Shown: in pieces, positions 8,042 through 16,739 of the stretch
Position numbering within the stretch: the first letter of the stretch is position 1
Layout: every line of letters starts with the position of its first letter
Assembly: GCA_963844055.1 (NCBI GenBank)
Contig: CAWJMN010000001.1
Span: 1,984,001-2,048,000, forward strand
Origin: CAWJMN01 sp963844055
Lineage (GTDB): Bacteria > Planctomycetota > Planctomycetia > Pirellulales > Pirellulaceae
Direction: 5' to 3'
Length of the DNA: 64,000 bases
Notes under the pieces: model-generated
What the model saw: the letters and a program-made list of their open reading frames with translations, nothing else
Told to the model about the DNA's origin: nothing
Database searches by the model: none
Made by a program: the position numbers and the translations under genes

Positions 8042-11000
8042 ATGGCCGGTGTTTATCCACTTCCGACGACCCGTTCCAGTGAGTTCCTCGCTCAGCAGCG
8101 TCTCATTGATACGACGCAATCGGCGCAGCTCGACATCCTACGATTGCAAACGCAGGTCGCCACAGGCAAAAAGCTCATCACCTCCAGCGATGATCCCTCG
8201 GCCGCTCAGCGTGTTCTGGCATTGCATCGCCTATTAGACCTGCGTACCCAGCACACGACCAATCTTAATGCGACCAAGTCTTACTTGGATGCTACCGATA
8301 CTGCCATTTCCGATGTTTCCAGCCTGCTCCTGTCGGTTCGCTCCACCGCTCAGGGTGCCGTGGGTACAACGGCAACCGAGCAAGACCGAGTCGAAGCTCA
8401 GCAAGAGGTGAATCTGGCGATTCAGCGGCTGATTGGAATTGGGAATCAGCAATTTCGTGGGCGAAGCTTGTTTGCTGGCTCGCGTGATGTGAACGAACCC
8501 TTTGCGCTGTTGAATAATTCGGTTCGCTATTCTGGGAACACGGGCGAGATCCGTAGTTTCTCCGATGTTGACCAACTGACGGCCAGCAACGCAACCGGCG
8601 CCGACGTCTTCGGCACCAGCTCCTCGCAAGTGGTAGGATCCGTCGATCTCAATCCGGTTCCGACTCGTTCCACTTTGCTTTCGGGCTTGCGCGGCGGTCA
8701 GGGAATTGAGCTAGGAAAGATCGCCATTTCCGATGGCGTGAATACAAGTACGATTGATCTGTCCAATGCAAAAACGTTGGGCGATGTGGCGGATGCGATC
8801 GCGGCGGCACCCCCGGCTGGACGAGCAATCTCCGCGCGCGTTACTCCGGATGGGTTCCTGATCGAGCTGAACTCGGTTCCGGGAAGTAATCTAACGATAC
8901 GAGAAGTCGCCGGTGGTGCCACAGCGCAGCAGCTTGGTATTTTGAACGCCACGGGAACCGGCAACAGCCCACTGATTGGGAAAGACATCAATCCCGTTCT
9001 TCGCCCCGAAACTCCCCTGGACAATATTTTGGGCGCCCGGGCCAGCGCCGCGCTGTCGTCGCCAGGGATCAACAACAATATTGTGCTGGAAGCTTTGAGT
9101 CGTGGGACAGCCGCAAATGGCATTGCCGTACAGTTCGTTGACGATGAACTTCTGAAGGCATCACCGGGTTTAACGGCCGGTGCCGAAGTGGCAACCTTCA
9201 ACCCCTCCGCTACTGCTCCACGTGGTGCCGTTGCGTTTTCGGGCTTCAACAACAATGTGAAGATCACGGCCAACACGCTGGGGACCGCCTTCAACAATGT
9301 CACCATCAACGTTGTTGACGCAGGGAATATCGGCAACACCGCGAATGTCAGCTATAACCCCACGACAAAAGTCTTGCAGTTGGGGATTGATCACAATAAT
9401 CAAACGCAAGTCCAGACGCTGCTCAATGCGGTAAATAGTCAGGGAGTATTCACGGCATCGTACGACAATAGCGAGTCAACCGATGGCGGCTATATTGGCT
9501 CATCCGCGCTCTGCGCGAGTGACGCCGGCATCGTTGGCGGATCAACGGGCAATAGCGGCGGCGTTGCCAATACAATCTATGTCAATATTCAGGCCGGTGC
9601 TACGACCGCAAGTCAAGCGATAGCCGCTCTGAAAGCCAACCCGACGATTGCCGCACAGTTTGACATTCGCCTCCAGCAGGAAGATGCGCCGGTTCAAACG
9701 GCTAACGGAAACGGCATTGTCGATGTCAACGCAGGGGCTGTCACCGCCGGTGGTAGCGGTGTGAACCTCGATCAGACGTCCGGCATTCGCATTACCAGCG
9801 GTGGCGCTACCTATAACATTGACCTTTCGGCTGCCAAAACCGTTGAAGATGTCCTGCACGCCATAAACACTTCGCCCGCTGGCCTTCAAGCCGAAATCAA
9901 TGCAAGCGGAACGGGGCTCAATGTTCGATCGATCACTAGCGGCACCGATTTTAGCATTGGCGAAAACGGCGGAACGACGGCCGCACAGCTGGGTATTCGC
10001 TCCTTCGATCGCAATACACAGCTTTCGGTCCTAAATTATGGACGCGGCGTCAGTAGCTTTGCTGGCAATGACTTTACGATCCATCGCAATGACGGGGTGG
10101 AGTTTGGTGTTGATGTTGGCGGGCTGACAACCGTTGGCGAGGTTATCGATGCGATTAACAATGCTCCCGGCAACTCAGGGCCGGTCGCCAATCGTGTGGT
10201 TGCTCAGCTATCGAAGTATGGAAACGGGATTGAGCTCATCAACGACAATCCACCTACCGGTGGGACCCTATCGGTGAAGGCGGTCTTCGGTAGCAGCGTC
10301 GCCCAAGACCTGGGGCTAATTCCCGCCGGGCAAGATACGTCCACGGTCACAACGGCTGCCTCGGCCGCGACGGCGAATGTCTCGTTTGGTGCGCCGTTCC
10401 AAAGTAATAGCGCCTTGAAGGTCACTTCAAACGTTTCCGGAACGGGCAACAACGGCGTGCAGGTAATCTTTCAATCGGGAGGCGTCGGCAATACGGCCGT
10501 TGCTGCCTACAATGCGGGTTTAAAGCAACTGACAGTCACCATCAACCCTGCCGCGACCCAGGCTAACACCGTTATCAGCGCTATTAATGCGACAGGCACC
10601 TTTACCGCTTCACTGGATACCTCAGCTGGAGCAAATAATGGAACTGGCCTTGTAGGAACGACCGGGACGGTTGCGACTTTGGCCGGCGGAACTGCGGAAC
10701 AGCTCACCGGCAAAGACCCCAACCCGCAAGAAGTTTCAGGCATCTTCAACTCGCTCGTCCGTTTAGGCGATGCGATCAAAGTGAATGATAATGCCGCCAT
10801 TGAGCGGGCGGTGGCACTGCTTGATAAGGACTTTGATCGAATCAATTCGGCACGAGCCGATATTGGGGCTCGAGGGCAGCAACTCGACGCCATTAAGAAC
10901 CAACTAGACGATCAAACGGTCCAGCTGAAGGCGACATTATCTCAGGATGAAGATATCGACGTCGTTCAGGCCTACACCGAACTGGCCAGCCGCCAAGCGG

Positions 11001-11065
11001 CCTACCAGGCCTCCCTTCAACTCGCTGCGAAGTTCTATCAGCAGTCGCTACTTAACTATCTATAA
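8042..11065 (+). CDS. flgL: Oversized hook-associated protein 3 (FlgL)
   Basis: Second hook-filament junction protein. The N-terminal D0/D1 helices (about residues 20-145, including VATGKKLITSSDDPSAAQRV) and C-terminal helices (about 895-1007) are flagellin-like and identify FlgL after FlgK. At 1007 aa it is two to three times the usual size. The insert holds three hook-IN-type repeats at about 213-305, 570-655 and 665-760. It also has beta-rich modules at about 403-485 and 789-870 that resemble a segment in both flagellins and FliD. A further copy (about 344-394 plus 509-560) seems to be split by the 403-485 module. It is followed by a stem-loop at 11078-11106. Confidence 0.88.
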   Translation: MAGVYPLPTTRSSEFLAQQRLIDTTQSAQLDILRLQTQVATGKKLITSSDDPSAAQRVLALHRLLDLRTQHTTNLNATKSYLDATDTAISDVSSLLLSVRSTAQGAVGTTATEQDRVEAQQEVNLAIQRLIGIGNQQFRGRSLFAGSRDVNEPFALLNNSVRYSGNTGEIRSFSDVDQLTASNATGADVFGTSSSQVVGSVDLNPVPTRSTLLSGLRGGQGIELGKIAISDGVNTSTIDLSNAKTLGDVADAIAAAPPAGRAISARVTPDGFLIELNSVPGSNLTIREVAGGATAQQLGILNATGTGNSPLIGKDINPVLRPETPLDNILGARASAALSSPGINNNIVLEALSRGTAANGIAVQFVDDELLKASPGLTAGAEVATFNPSATAPRGAVAFSGFNNNVKITANTLGTAFNNVTINVVDAGNIGNTANVSYNPTTKVLQLGIDHNNQTQVQTLLNAVNSQGVFTASYDNSESTDGGYIGSSALCASDAGIVGGSTGNSGGVANTIYVNIQAGATTASQAIAALKANPTIAAQFDIRLQQEDAPVQTANGNGIVDVNAGAVTAGGSGVNLDQTSGIRITSGGATYNIDLSAAKTVEDVLHAINTSPAGLQAEINASGTGLNVRSITSGTDFSIGENGGTTAAQLGIRSFDRNTQLSVLNYGRGVSSFAGNDFTIHRNDGVEFGVDVGGLTTVGEVIDAINNAPGNSGPVANRVVAQLSKYGNGIELINDNPPTGGTLSVKAVFGSSVAQDLGLIPAGQDTSTVTTAASAATANVSFGAPFQSNSALKVTSNVSGTGNNGVQVIFQSGGVGNTAVAAYNAGLKQLTVTINPAATQANTVISAINATGTFTASLDTSAGANNGTGLVGTTGTVATLAGGTAEQLTGKDPNPQEVSGIFNSLVRLGDAIKVNDNAAIERAVALLDKDFDRINSARADIGARGQQLDAIKNQLDDQTVQLKATLSQDEDIDVVQAYTELASRQAAYQASLQLAAKFYQQSLLNYL

Positions 11066-11077
11066 GCAGTGCGGCCG

Positions 11078-11106
11078 GCACGAACTTCCCCCGAGCGAGT
11101 TCGTGC
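11078..11106 (+). terminator. Stem-loop after flgL
   Basis: Perfect 9-bp arms GCACGAACT (11078-11086) and AGTTCGTGC (11098-11106), 12 nt after the flgL stop. No T-run follows, so it may be an RNA-stabilising hairpin and not a true intrinsic terminator. The rest of 11107-11316 shows nothing else clear. Confidence 0.4.
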
Positions 11107-11316
11107 ATCCACTGCCACTTGGTAAGCCTTGCCGTGTGCGCCTGTCGTAGCGGTTGGCCGGTTGCTGCTCAGCGTAAGTGTTATGCCAGGTCTATCGTTT
11201 TTTCTGAAAACGAGGATTGCAGTCAGTCGATTCCAAACAATGGCAAGCTATACGTTCGACGTGTGGCTCTCTCCACTATGGGATGAATCCGCTGTCTGTT
11301 GTCGAGGAAACCTGCA

Positions 11317-11757
11317 ATGCAATTGTCCACCTCTCGATTTGGTTCGGTTGAATTTGAAATTGATGACATTCTGCATTTTCCTCAGGGGCTTGTAGGATTT
11401 GAAGACTGTCGGCATTGGATCTTGCTGGCCGACGCAGACAACGAGGCACTCGGCTGGCTGCAAAGTATGCACCGCAGTGACGTCGCCTTGCCAGTGATTA
11501 GCCCCCGGCGTTTTGTGCCAGGCTTTCAAGTGCATGTTTCGAAAAAGCAACTTGCTCCGCTGGAGCTGACCCAGTTCGACCATGCCTTTATTCTGTCCGT
11601 CGTCAGCAAATCGGATGGCGAGCTGACGGTAAACCTGCGAGCCCCCCTGATTGTCAACCTGGATCGACGTCTTGGAAGACAGGTTATAACGCTGGACGAA
11701 CAACCCGTAGCTCTTTCCCTAGTGGCACCTGCCGTTACATTCCGCAAAATCGCGTGA
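11317..11757 (+). CDS. fliW: Flagellar assembly factor FliW
   Basis: Small protein that binds flagellin and antagonises CsrA. 146 aa from the ATG at 11317, chosen because GAGGAAA lies 8 nt upstream; a TTG at 11299 would add six residues. The family core FPQGLVGFEDCRHWILL (about residues 24-40) is clear, as is the C-terminal NLRAPLIVNLDRRLGRQVI. It lies before csrA and the flagellin genes, the arrangement in which the FliW-CsrA-flagellin switch was described in Bacillus subtilis. Confidence 0.93.
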   Translation: MQLSTSRFGSVEFEIDDILHFPQGLVGFEDCRHWILLADADNEALGWLQSMHRSDVALPVISPRRFVPGFQVHVSKKQLAPLELTQFDHAFILSVVSKSDGELTVNLRAPLIVNLDRRLGRQVITLDEQPVALSLVAPAVTFRKIA

Positions 11758-12111
11758 TTCCACGGAGTGCCATCAAAAAACGCAGATCTCTTCTGTCTGA
11801 CCTTTTAATTCTGCATTACGGTTCACCGATACAACCCAAGGAAAGGTTGGCTAGCCGCAAAAGTGGTAGTCAGCCTTAGCAATGGGTGCGAACCTTCCAG
11901 ATGCACAGCGACACTATCCGGTTGCCGAGCTTGCGGATTGTAGTGCCCACCTGCTTAAGCCCAATAAAGGCTAGTGATGTTGACTGTACGTTTCGCACGT
12001 AGCGCGAACATTCAGTCGACTTCATCGCTGGACTATTTATATAGACACACGTTGAACTCACAGAAGTACTGCCGGACAACACGTTCGGCGCGGCGATAAA
12101 GGAATTTTCCG
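11758..12111. other. Intergenic region between fliW and csrA
   Basis: 354 bp without a convincing gene. It is more AT-rich than its neighbours near the 3' end and contains one promoter-like pair at 12016-12043 and a Shine-Dalgarno AAAGGAA (12099-12105) for csrA. I saw no terminator with a T-tract. Confidence 0.5.
12016..12043 (+). promoter_or_regulatory. Possible sigma-70-type promoter for csrA
   Basis: TCGACT (12016-12021) and TATATA (12038-12043) are separated by 16 bp and lie about 70 bp upstream of the csrA ATG. Match to consensus is only moderate, and planctomycete promoters are poorly defined, so this is a weak prediction. Confidence 0.3.
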
Positions 12112-12339
12112 ATGTTGGTTTTGTCACGACACCGAGATGAAAGCATCATGATCGGTGACGACATTGTCGTGACCATTGTCGATATCCGTGGTGATAAGGT
12201 TCGCCTGGGCATCAATGCACCCAATGAAGTTCCTGTTCACCGCCAAGAAGTATTCGAAGCGATTCAACGTGAGAACCGTAAAGCCAGTCAGCTTGCCCCC
12301 GGCGACACCGCCGATTTAGGGAAACGCCTGGGACAATAA
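12112..12339 (+). CDS. csrA: Carbon storage / translational regulator CsrA
   Basis: RNA-binding dimer that represses translation by binding GGA motifs near ribosome-binding sites. 75 aa. The start MLVLSRHRDESIMIGDDI and the central DKVRLGINAP with VHRQEV are fully conserved CsrA features, including the basic residues of the first and last strands. Placed between fliW and the flagellin genes, it very likely controls flagellin synthesis, with FliW as antagonist. Confidence 0.96.
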   Translation: MLVLSRHRDESIMIGDDIVVTIVDIRGDKVRLGINAPNEVPVHRQEVFEAIQRENRKASQLAPGDTADLGKRLGQ

Positions 12340-12751
12340 TTGCGGTTCACCGCCGTCAGTGCGACCCCAAAAACGCACGATGGAGAAAATATAAAAAATG
12401 GGTTGAGATCGGTGATACACACTAATCGCAACCTATGATTCAAAGCACAGGTTTCAGTCAAGCAGAAGGTTAGCCTTTTTTCGAGATAGGAACGTGTGGA
12501 CACGCCCTTAGGGACTTGGGCTTTAACAAAGTAGGACACCGCATGTTGCCGAGGCCGATGGCGGCAAAAGCGGGTGAAACAAATCATCGGTGGGGATGGG
12601 GCCAGCCAGCCTTGTAATTTCCCTTTGGACTGTTCGTTTCACCTGGGTTGTAAACCCAGGTAACAGTCTAAGCCAGTCATTCGGCAAAACCATCGGCCGT
12701 CGAATGTGGCACCTAGGCAAATCAACGTTTTGTTTTTAAGGGGTGTGTTAC
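12340..12751. other. Long leader region of the first flagellin
   Basis: 412 bp without a gene. It holds several dyads: CGTG-TGGA-CACG at 12493-12504, which puts GGA in a tetraloop; TTGCCG/CGGCAA at 12546-12567; and CCTGGGTT/AACCCAGG at 12642-12660 with a 3-nt loop. More GGA triplets lie at 12512, 12534 and 12594. TAAA (12392-12395) followed after 15 nt by GGTGATAC (12411-12418) has the sigma-28 spacing but only a partial -10 match. A structured, CsrA-responsive 5' leader is a reasonable inference. Confidence 0.4.
12642..12660. repeat. Perfect hairpin in the flagellin leader
   Basis: Arms CCTGGGTT (12642-12649) and AACCCAGG (12653-12660) with a GTA loop, about 90 nt before the flagellin ATG. 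No T-run follows, so not an obvious terminator. It may shape the 5' untranslated region or be a protein-binding dyad. Confidence 0.4.
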
Positions 12752-14455
12752 ATGAGTCGTATTAATACCAACGTCGGATCGCTTCTGGCCCAAAAGACCT
12801 TTGGTCGTACACAAGCAGACTTGTCGCAAGCTTTGACCCGTTTGAGCACGGGTTTGAAGATCAACAGCGGTAAAGATGATCCTGCCGGTTTGATTGCGAG
12901 CGAAAACCTTCGCCGCGATATCACCGCATCGGAAAAGGCAATCACGAATACCGAACGTGCTGGTCAGCTGATCGGCACTGCAGACAGTGCTTTGGGTCAG
13001 GTCAGCAACCTGCTGAACGACATCCGCGGCCTGGTAACGGAATCGGCCAATAAGGGTGTTTTGAGCGACGAACAAATTGCAGCTAACCAACTGCAAGTTG
13101 ACTCTTCGCTGGACGCCATCGACCGTATCGCCAAGGTAACGACTTTCCAAGGTCGTAAGATTCTGGACGGCTCGCTCGACTTCACGACCACGAGCCCTGG
13201 CTCGACCGTGAGCGACTTGAACGTACAACAAGCGAACCTCGGTTCGTCGAACTCGCTGGCTGTTTCGGTAGACATCACCGCAGCTGCTTCGCAAGCGACG
13301 ATCTCGACGAGTGCCTTCAGCGCCAAGGGAAGCTTTACTCTGGGTGGCCAGACCTTCAGCTTGACCGGTGCCACTGCTGGTGACTCGCTCAACGGCGTCC
13401 GCGTTGACGTGGTTACTTCGGGTTCGGCTACGGGTGTCAGCTACAATAGCGGTACCAAGGTTCTCACGTTGAACCTGCTGAATACCGACAACGCCATCAC
13501 GGCAGCTGCAATCAATACGGCCTTCGCTACCGACGGTACTTTCACTGCCACCAACAGTGGTAGCGGTACGGTCAACGGTATTACGCAAGCCGCCTCGACC
13601 ACGGGTGTAACCACTGCCGCAGTTTTGAAGGATGTAACCTTCCAGCTGACCGGTGGTAAGGGTGCTGAAGTTTTCTCGTTCAGCCAAGGTGCTTCGCTGG
13701 CTCAAGTAGCTAGTGCAGTAAACCTGGTCAGTGACTCGACCGGTGTTTCCGCCTCGGTTGCCAGCGGTGCCTTGTCGTTCACCTCGACCGACTACGGTAC
13801 ACTTGCCAACGTAAAGGTTGATACGATTTCGGAAGGTTCAGGCGGTACGTTCCGCTCCGGTCTGTCGGCACAAAGTGCAAACGGTACCGACATCGCCGGT
13901 ACGATCAACGGTTACACCGCCACGGGCAAGGGTAACACGATCTCGCTGAATAGCTCGTCGCTCTCGTTTGATGCAACTGTAGCCAGCGGCAGCAGCACCG
14001 ACTTTAGCTTTACGATCAACGGTGGTGGTGCAACGTTCCAACTTGGTCCCGACGTTAACTCGTCGCAACAAGTTCGCGTAGGTATCAACAGCGTGAATAC
14101 CGGCAAGTTGGGTGGCAGTGCTGGTCGTCTGTACGAACTACGTAGCGGTCAAGCCAAGGCACTTGTAACGAACTCCAGCGGTGCTGCTCAGGTTATCGAT
14201 CAAGTTATCAATAAGCTGACTTCGGCACGCGGTCGTCTTGGTGCATTCCAACGTACGACTCTGGAAACCAATAAGGCTTCGCTCAGCGATACGATCACCG
14301 CTTTGACGGAAGCTCAAAGCTCGATCCGCGATGCTGACTTCGCGAAGGAAAGCTCGAACCTGACCCGTGCCCAAATTCTGGTGCAATCGGGTACGACCGT
14401 GCTGCAACAAGCGAACCAAGCTCCACAAGCTGTTCTCTCGCTGCTGCGTGGTTAG
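12752..14455 (+). CDS. fliC: Flagellin, first copy
   Basis: Filament subunit, 567 aa from ATG 12752 (AAGGGG upstream); an in-frame ATG at 12743 adds three residues. The N-terminal D0/D1 helix (SRINTNVGSLLAQKTFG, then LSTGLKINSGKDDPAGLIAS) and C-terminal D1/D0 helix (TEAQSSIRDADFAKESSNLT and ending VLSLLRG) are canonical. The central region (about 150-450) is Ser/Thr/Gly/Ala-rich and cysteine-free, and its residues 201-282 resemble modules in FlgL and FliD. The second flagellin downstream is nearly identical in both terminal regions but different in the centre. Followed by two strong hairpins. Confidence 0.96.
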   Translation: MSRINTNVGSLLAQKTFGRTQADLSQALTRLSTGLKINSGKDDPAGLIASENLRRDITASEKAITNTERAGQLIGTADSALGQVSNLLNDIRGLVTESANKGVLSDEQIAANQLQVDSSLDAIDRIAKVTTFQGRKILDGSLDFTTTSPGSTVSDLNVQQANLGSSNSLAVSVDITAAASQATISTSAFSAKGSFTLGGQTFSLTGATAGDSLNGVRVDVVTSGSATGVSYNSGTKVLTLNLLNTDNAITAAAINTAFATDGTFTATNSGSGTVNGITQAASTTGVTTAAVLKDVTFQLTGGKGAEVFSFSQGASLAQVASAVNLVSDSTGVSASVASGALSFTSTDYGTLANVKVDTISEGSGGTFRSGLSAQSANGTDIAGTINGYTATGKGNTISLNSSSLSFDATVASGSSTDFSFTINGGGATFQLGPDVNSSQQVRVGINSVNTGKLGGSAGRLYELRSGQAKALVTNSSGAAQVIDQVINKLTSARGRLGAFQRTTLETNKASLSDTITALTEAQSSIRDADFAKESSNLTRAQILVQSGTTVLQQANQAPQAVLSLLRG

Positions 14456-14471
14456 TAGTTAGCTGGATAAG

Positions 14472-14503
14472 ACAACCCGCTTTGCTACTCCTAAGCGGGT
14501 TGT
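14472..14503 (+). repeat. Perfect hairpin after flagellin 1
   Basis: 11-bp arms ACAACCCGCTT (14472-14482) and AAGCGGGTTGT (14493-14503) start 16 nt after the stop codon. It lacks a T-run but directly precedes a classical terminator. It may protect the 3' end of the abundant flagellin mRNA. Confidence 0.6.
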
Positions 14504-14521
14504 AAGTGAAATAAATAAAAG

Positions 14522-14561
14522 GCTGCGGCAATACTTCTCAAGAGTGTGCCGCAGCTTTTTT
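14522..14561 (+). terminator. Intrinsic terminator after flagellin 1
   Basis: GCTGCGGCA (14522-14530) pairs with TGCCGCAGC (14547-14555), followed by six or seven T residues. This would largely separate transcription of the two flagellin genes. Confidence 0.85.
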
Positions 14562-14638
14562 CGTTGCGCCGCACATAGTGTGTAATAATGTAGTTAGTGA
14601 ATGATTACGGAAACTTCATCACGAGCACCTACGGATTA

Positions 14639-14657
14639 GTCAAGGATTGATGCAGTG
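14639..14657 (+). promoter_or_regulatory. Shine-Dalgarno with CsrA-like GGA context, flagellin 2
   Basis: CAAGGATTG (14641-14649 with flanks) overlaps the ribosome-binding site of the GTG-started second flagellin; another GGA lies at 14633-14635. The sequence resembles the CsrA consensus ARGGAU. Binding is inferred, not shown. Confidence 0.35.
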
Positions 14658-16403
14658 AGTCGTATTAATACGAATGTTGGTTCGCTTCTAGCTCAAAAGA
14701 CCTTTGGACGTACGCAAGCAGACTTGTCGCAAGCTTTGACCCGGTTGAGCACGGGCTTGAAGATCAACAGCGGTAAAGATGATCCTGCGGGTTTGATTGC
14801 GAGCGAAAACCTTCGCCGCGATATCACCGCATCGGAAAAGGCAGTTATCAATACAGAGCGTGCTGGTCAGTTGATCGGTACGGCTGACAGTGCCCTTGGG
14901 CAGGTTAGCAATCTTTTGAACGACATCCGCGGCCTGGTAACGGAATCGGCCAATAAGGGTGTTTTGAGCGACGAACAAATTGCAGCTAACCAGCTGCAAG
15001 TCGACTCCTCGCTGGACGCCATCGACCGTATCGCCAAGGTGACAACGTTCCAAGGTCGAAAGATTCTGGATGGTTCGCTCGACTTCACCACCACGAATCC
15101 TGGTTTGACCGTCGGTGATTTGAGCGTGAAGCAAGCCAATCTGGGCGCATCCAACTCATTGGCGGTAGTAGTGGACGTGACTGCTGCGGCAACCAGAGCA
15201 TCGATTTCAACGACGGCAGGCGTGACCGGCACTGCAACCGCAAGTTTTACTCTGCAGGGACAGACGTTTAATATCACTGCCGCTGCGCCCGGTTCGAGTT
15301 TCGATGGTGTGCAAATTCAGTTGGCCACTATCAGTGCAGTAATTCCACCGGACGGTGCATCGGCTGCATACAATAGTGGCACTAAGGTGTTGACGTTAAC
15401 ACTGGATGACACGTTTCATGGCCCCATTTTGGCAAGCACGATTAATACGGCCATTAACAACCTTGCAGACTTCAATTCGACTGCTACAACGTCGGGCACG
15501 ACGATGGTTGATCCAGCTACAGTTACTCCTGGAACGCTTGCCACAACTAGTGCGCCAGTTAGTTCTGCCATTACTGCTGATCTGACGTTTCAATTGACCG
15601 GCGGCAAAGGTGCAGAGGTGTTTTCCTTTAGTTCTGGGGCGACTTATGCCCAGATTGTGAACGCGGTTAATCTAGTCAGCGATTCCACCGGTGTAAGCGC
15701 AGCAATCACGGGAGGAAATCTCGTGTTTAGCTCTAACGATTATGGAAATGCCGCCAGTGTAAAGGTCGATACGATTGCCGAAGGGGCGGGGGGGACGTTC
15801 CGTTCGACCTTGTCCGGACAAACGGCAACTGGAACAGATATTGCGGGGACGATCAACGGATACACCGCAACGGGGAATGGGAACACGATCTCGCTCAATT
15901 CCTCGTCGCTATCGTTTGAAGCAACCGTTAATAATGGCAGCAGTACGGACTTCAATTTCACGATCAACGGCGGTGGTGCAGCATTCCAATTGGGACCCGA
16001 CGTAACGTCGTCCCAGCAAGTACGCCTTGGTATTAATAGCGTAAACACCGGCCGTTTGGGCGGCAGTGCTGGTCGCTTGTACGAACTACGTAGCGGTCAA
16101 GCCAAGGCGCTAGCAAATAACCCCAATGGTGCGGCTCAGGTCATTGATCAAGTGATTTCCAAGATCACTTCGGCACGTGGTCGCTTGGGTGCATTCCAAC
16201 GTACGACGTTGGAAACGAACAAGGCATCGCTGAGTGATACGATCACCGCTTTGACGGAAGCCCAAAGCTCGATTCGCGATGCTGACTTTGCCAAGGAAAG
16301 CTCGAACCTGACCCGGGCCCAGATTCTGGTGCAATCGGGTACGACGGTGCTGCAGCAGGCTAACCAATCGCCGCAGGCCGTGCTATCGCTGCTCCGGGGC
16401 TAA
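14655..16403 (+). CDS. fliC: Flagellin, second copy
   Basis: Filament subunit, 582 aa, starting with GTG at 14655; the nearby ATG at 14650 is out of frame and followed at once by a stop. Residues 1-150 and the last 150 are almost identical to flagellin 1, while the centre (about 150-330) differs in sequence and is 15 residues longer. The nucleotide sequence is also near-identical at the ends, so gene conversion between the copies is plausible. The weaker start codon suggests lower expression than copy 1. A module at about 203-290 matches the extra beta unit of FlgL and FliD by eye. Confidence 0.95.
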   Translation: MSRINTNVGSLLAQKTFGRTQADLSQALTRLSTGLKINSGKDDPAGLIASENLRRDITASEKAVINTERAGQLIGTADSALGQVSNLLNDIRGLVTESANKGVLSDEQIAANQLQVDSSLDAIDRIAKVTTFQGRKILDGSLDFTTTNPGLTVGDLSVKQANLGASNSLAVVVDVTAAATRASISTTAGVTGTATASFTLQGQTFNITAAAPGSSFDGVQIQLATISAVIPPDGASAAYNSGTKVLTLTLDDTFHGPILASTINTAINNLADFNSTATTSGTTMVDPATVTPGTLATTSAPVSSAITADLTFQLTGGKGAEVFSFSSGATYAQIVNAVNLVSDSTGVSAAITGGNLVFSSNDYGNAASVKVDTIAEGAGGTFRSTLSGQTATGTDIAGTINGYTATGNGNTISLNSSSLSFEATVNNGSSTDFNFTINGGGAAFQLGPDVTSSQQVRLGINSVNTGRLGGSAGRLYELRSGQAKALANNPNGAAQVIDQVISKITSARGRLGAFQRTTLETNKASLSDTITALTEAQSSIRDADFAKESSNLTRAQILVQSGTTVLQQANQSPQAVLSLLRG

Positions 16404-16469
16404 GTAGGAGCATGAGTTTCGTTCTGGGAACTTGGGCTGGGTTCCTGGCGGGCGTCTTACATAAATCTC

Positions 16470-16511
16470 AAGGTCGCATCTACTTCCAAAGTGGTAGGTG
16501 CGGCCTTTTTT
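16470..16511 (+). terminator. Intrinsic terminator after flagellin 2
   Basis: AAGGTCGCATCTAC (16470-16483) pairs, with a few G-U or mismatched positions, with GTAGGTGCGGCCTT (16494-16507), followed by a T-run. It lies 67 nt after the stop codon. Confidence 0.8.
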
Positions 16512-16575
16512 CGTGGACTTTGCCGTCGGTTTACCGAAAACCGTGGTCCGTTTATGACGCTCAGCACGCTTTAGG

Positions 16576-16603
16576 TAAGTTTGTATCGCGGAGTGGCCGA
16601 TAG
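16576..16603 (+). promoter_or_regulatory. Possible sigma-28 promoter of fliD
   Basis: GCCGATAG (16596-16603) matches seven of eight bases of the FliA -10 element GCCGATAA. TAAG (16576-16579) stands 16 bp upstream as a -35 candidate, one base off the usual spacing of 15. It is about 135 bp before the fliD ATG in a 336-bp region (16404-16739) that has no gene. Confidence 0.45.
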
Positions 16604-16739
16604 GAAGAGATGGAACAATAGCGTTAGATCGCAGCGATTTAGATCCTGCACGTCCTAAACCAAGGGCTAGGCTTACTTTAGACGGCAAATTGCCGGAAGC
16701 CTGATCGCAACGCTTGAGGCACTCAGTCGAGTCAAACCT

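Noticed and set aside
12707..12725. TGGCACC near 12706-12712 as a sigma-54 site for flagellin 1
   Set aside because: The -12 GC is missing at the required distance (AA instead), so it does not fit RpoN spacing.
12722..13705. 327-codon - strand open frame opposite flagellin 1, and a similar one opposite flagellin 2
   Set aside because: Both mirror the repetitive flagellin coding sequence; no ribosome site and no known family.
12752..16403. Long repeats around the flagellins as a CRISPR array or mobile element
   Set aside because: The repeats are coding halves of two flagellin genes; there are no short regularly spaced units, no transposase and no terminal inverted repeats.
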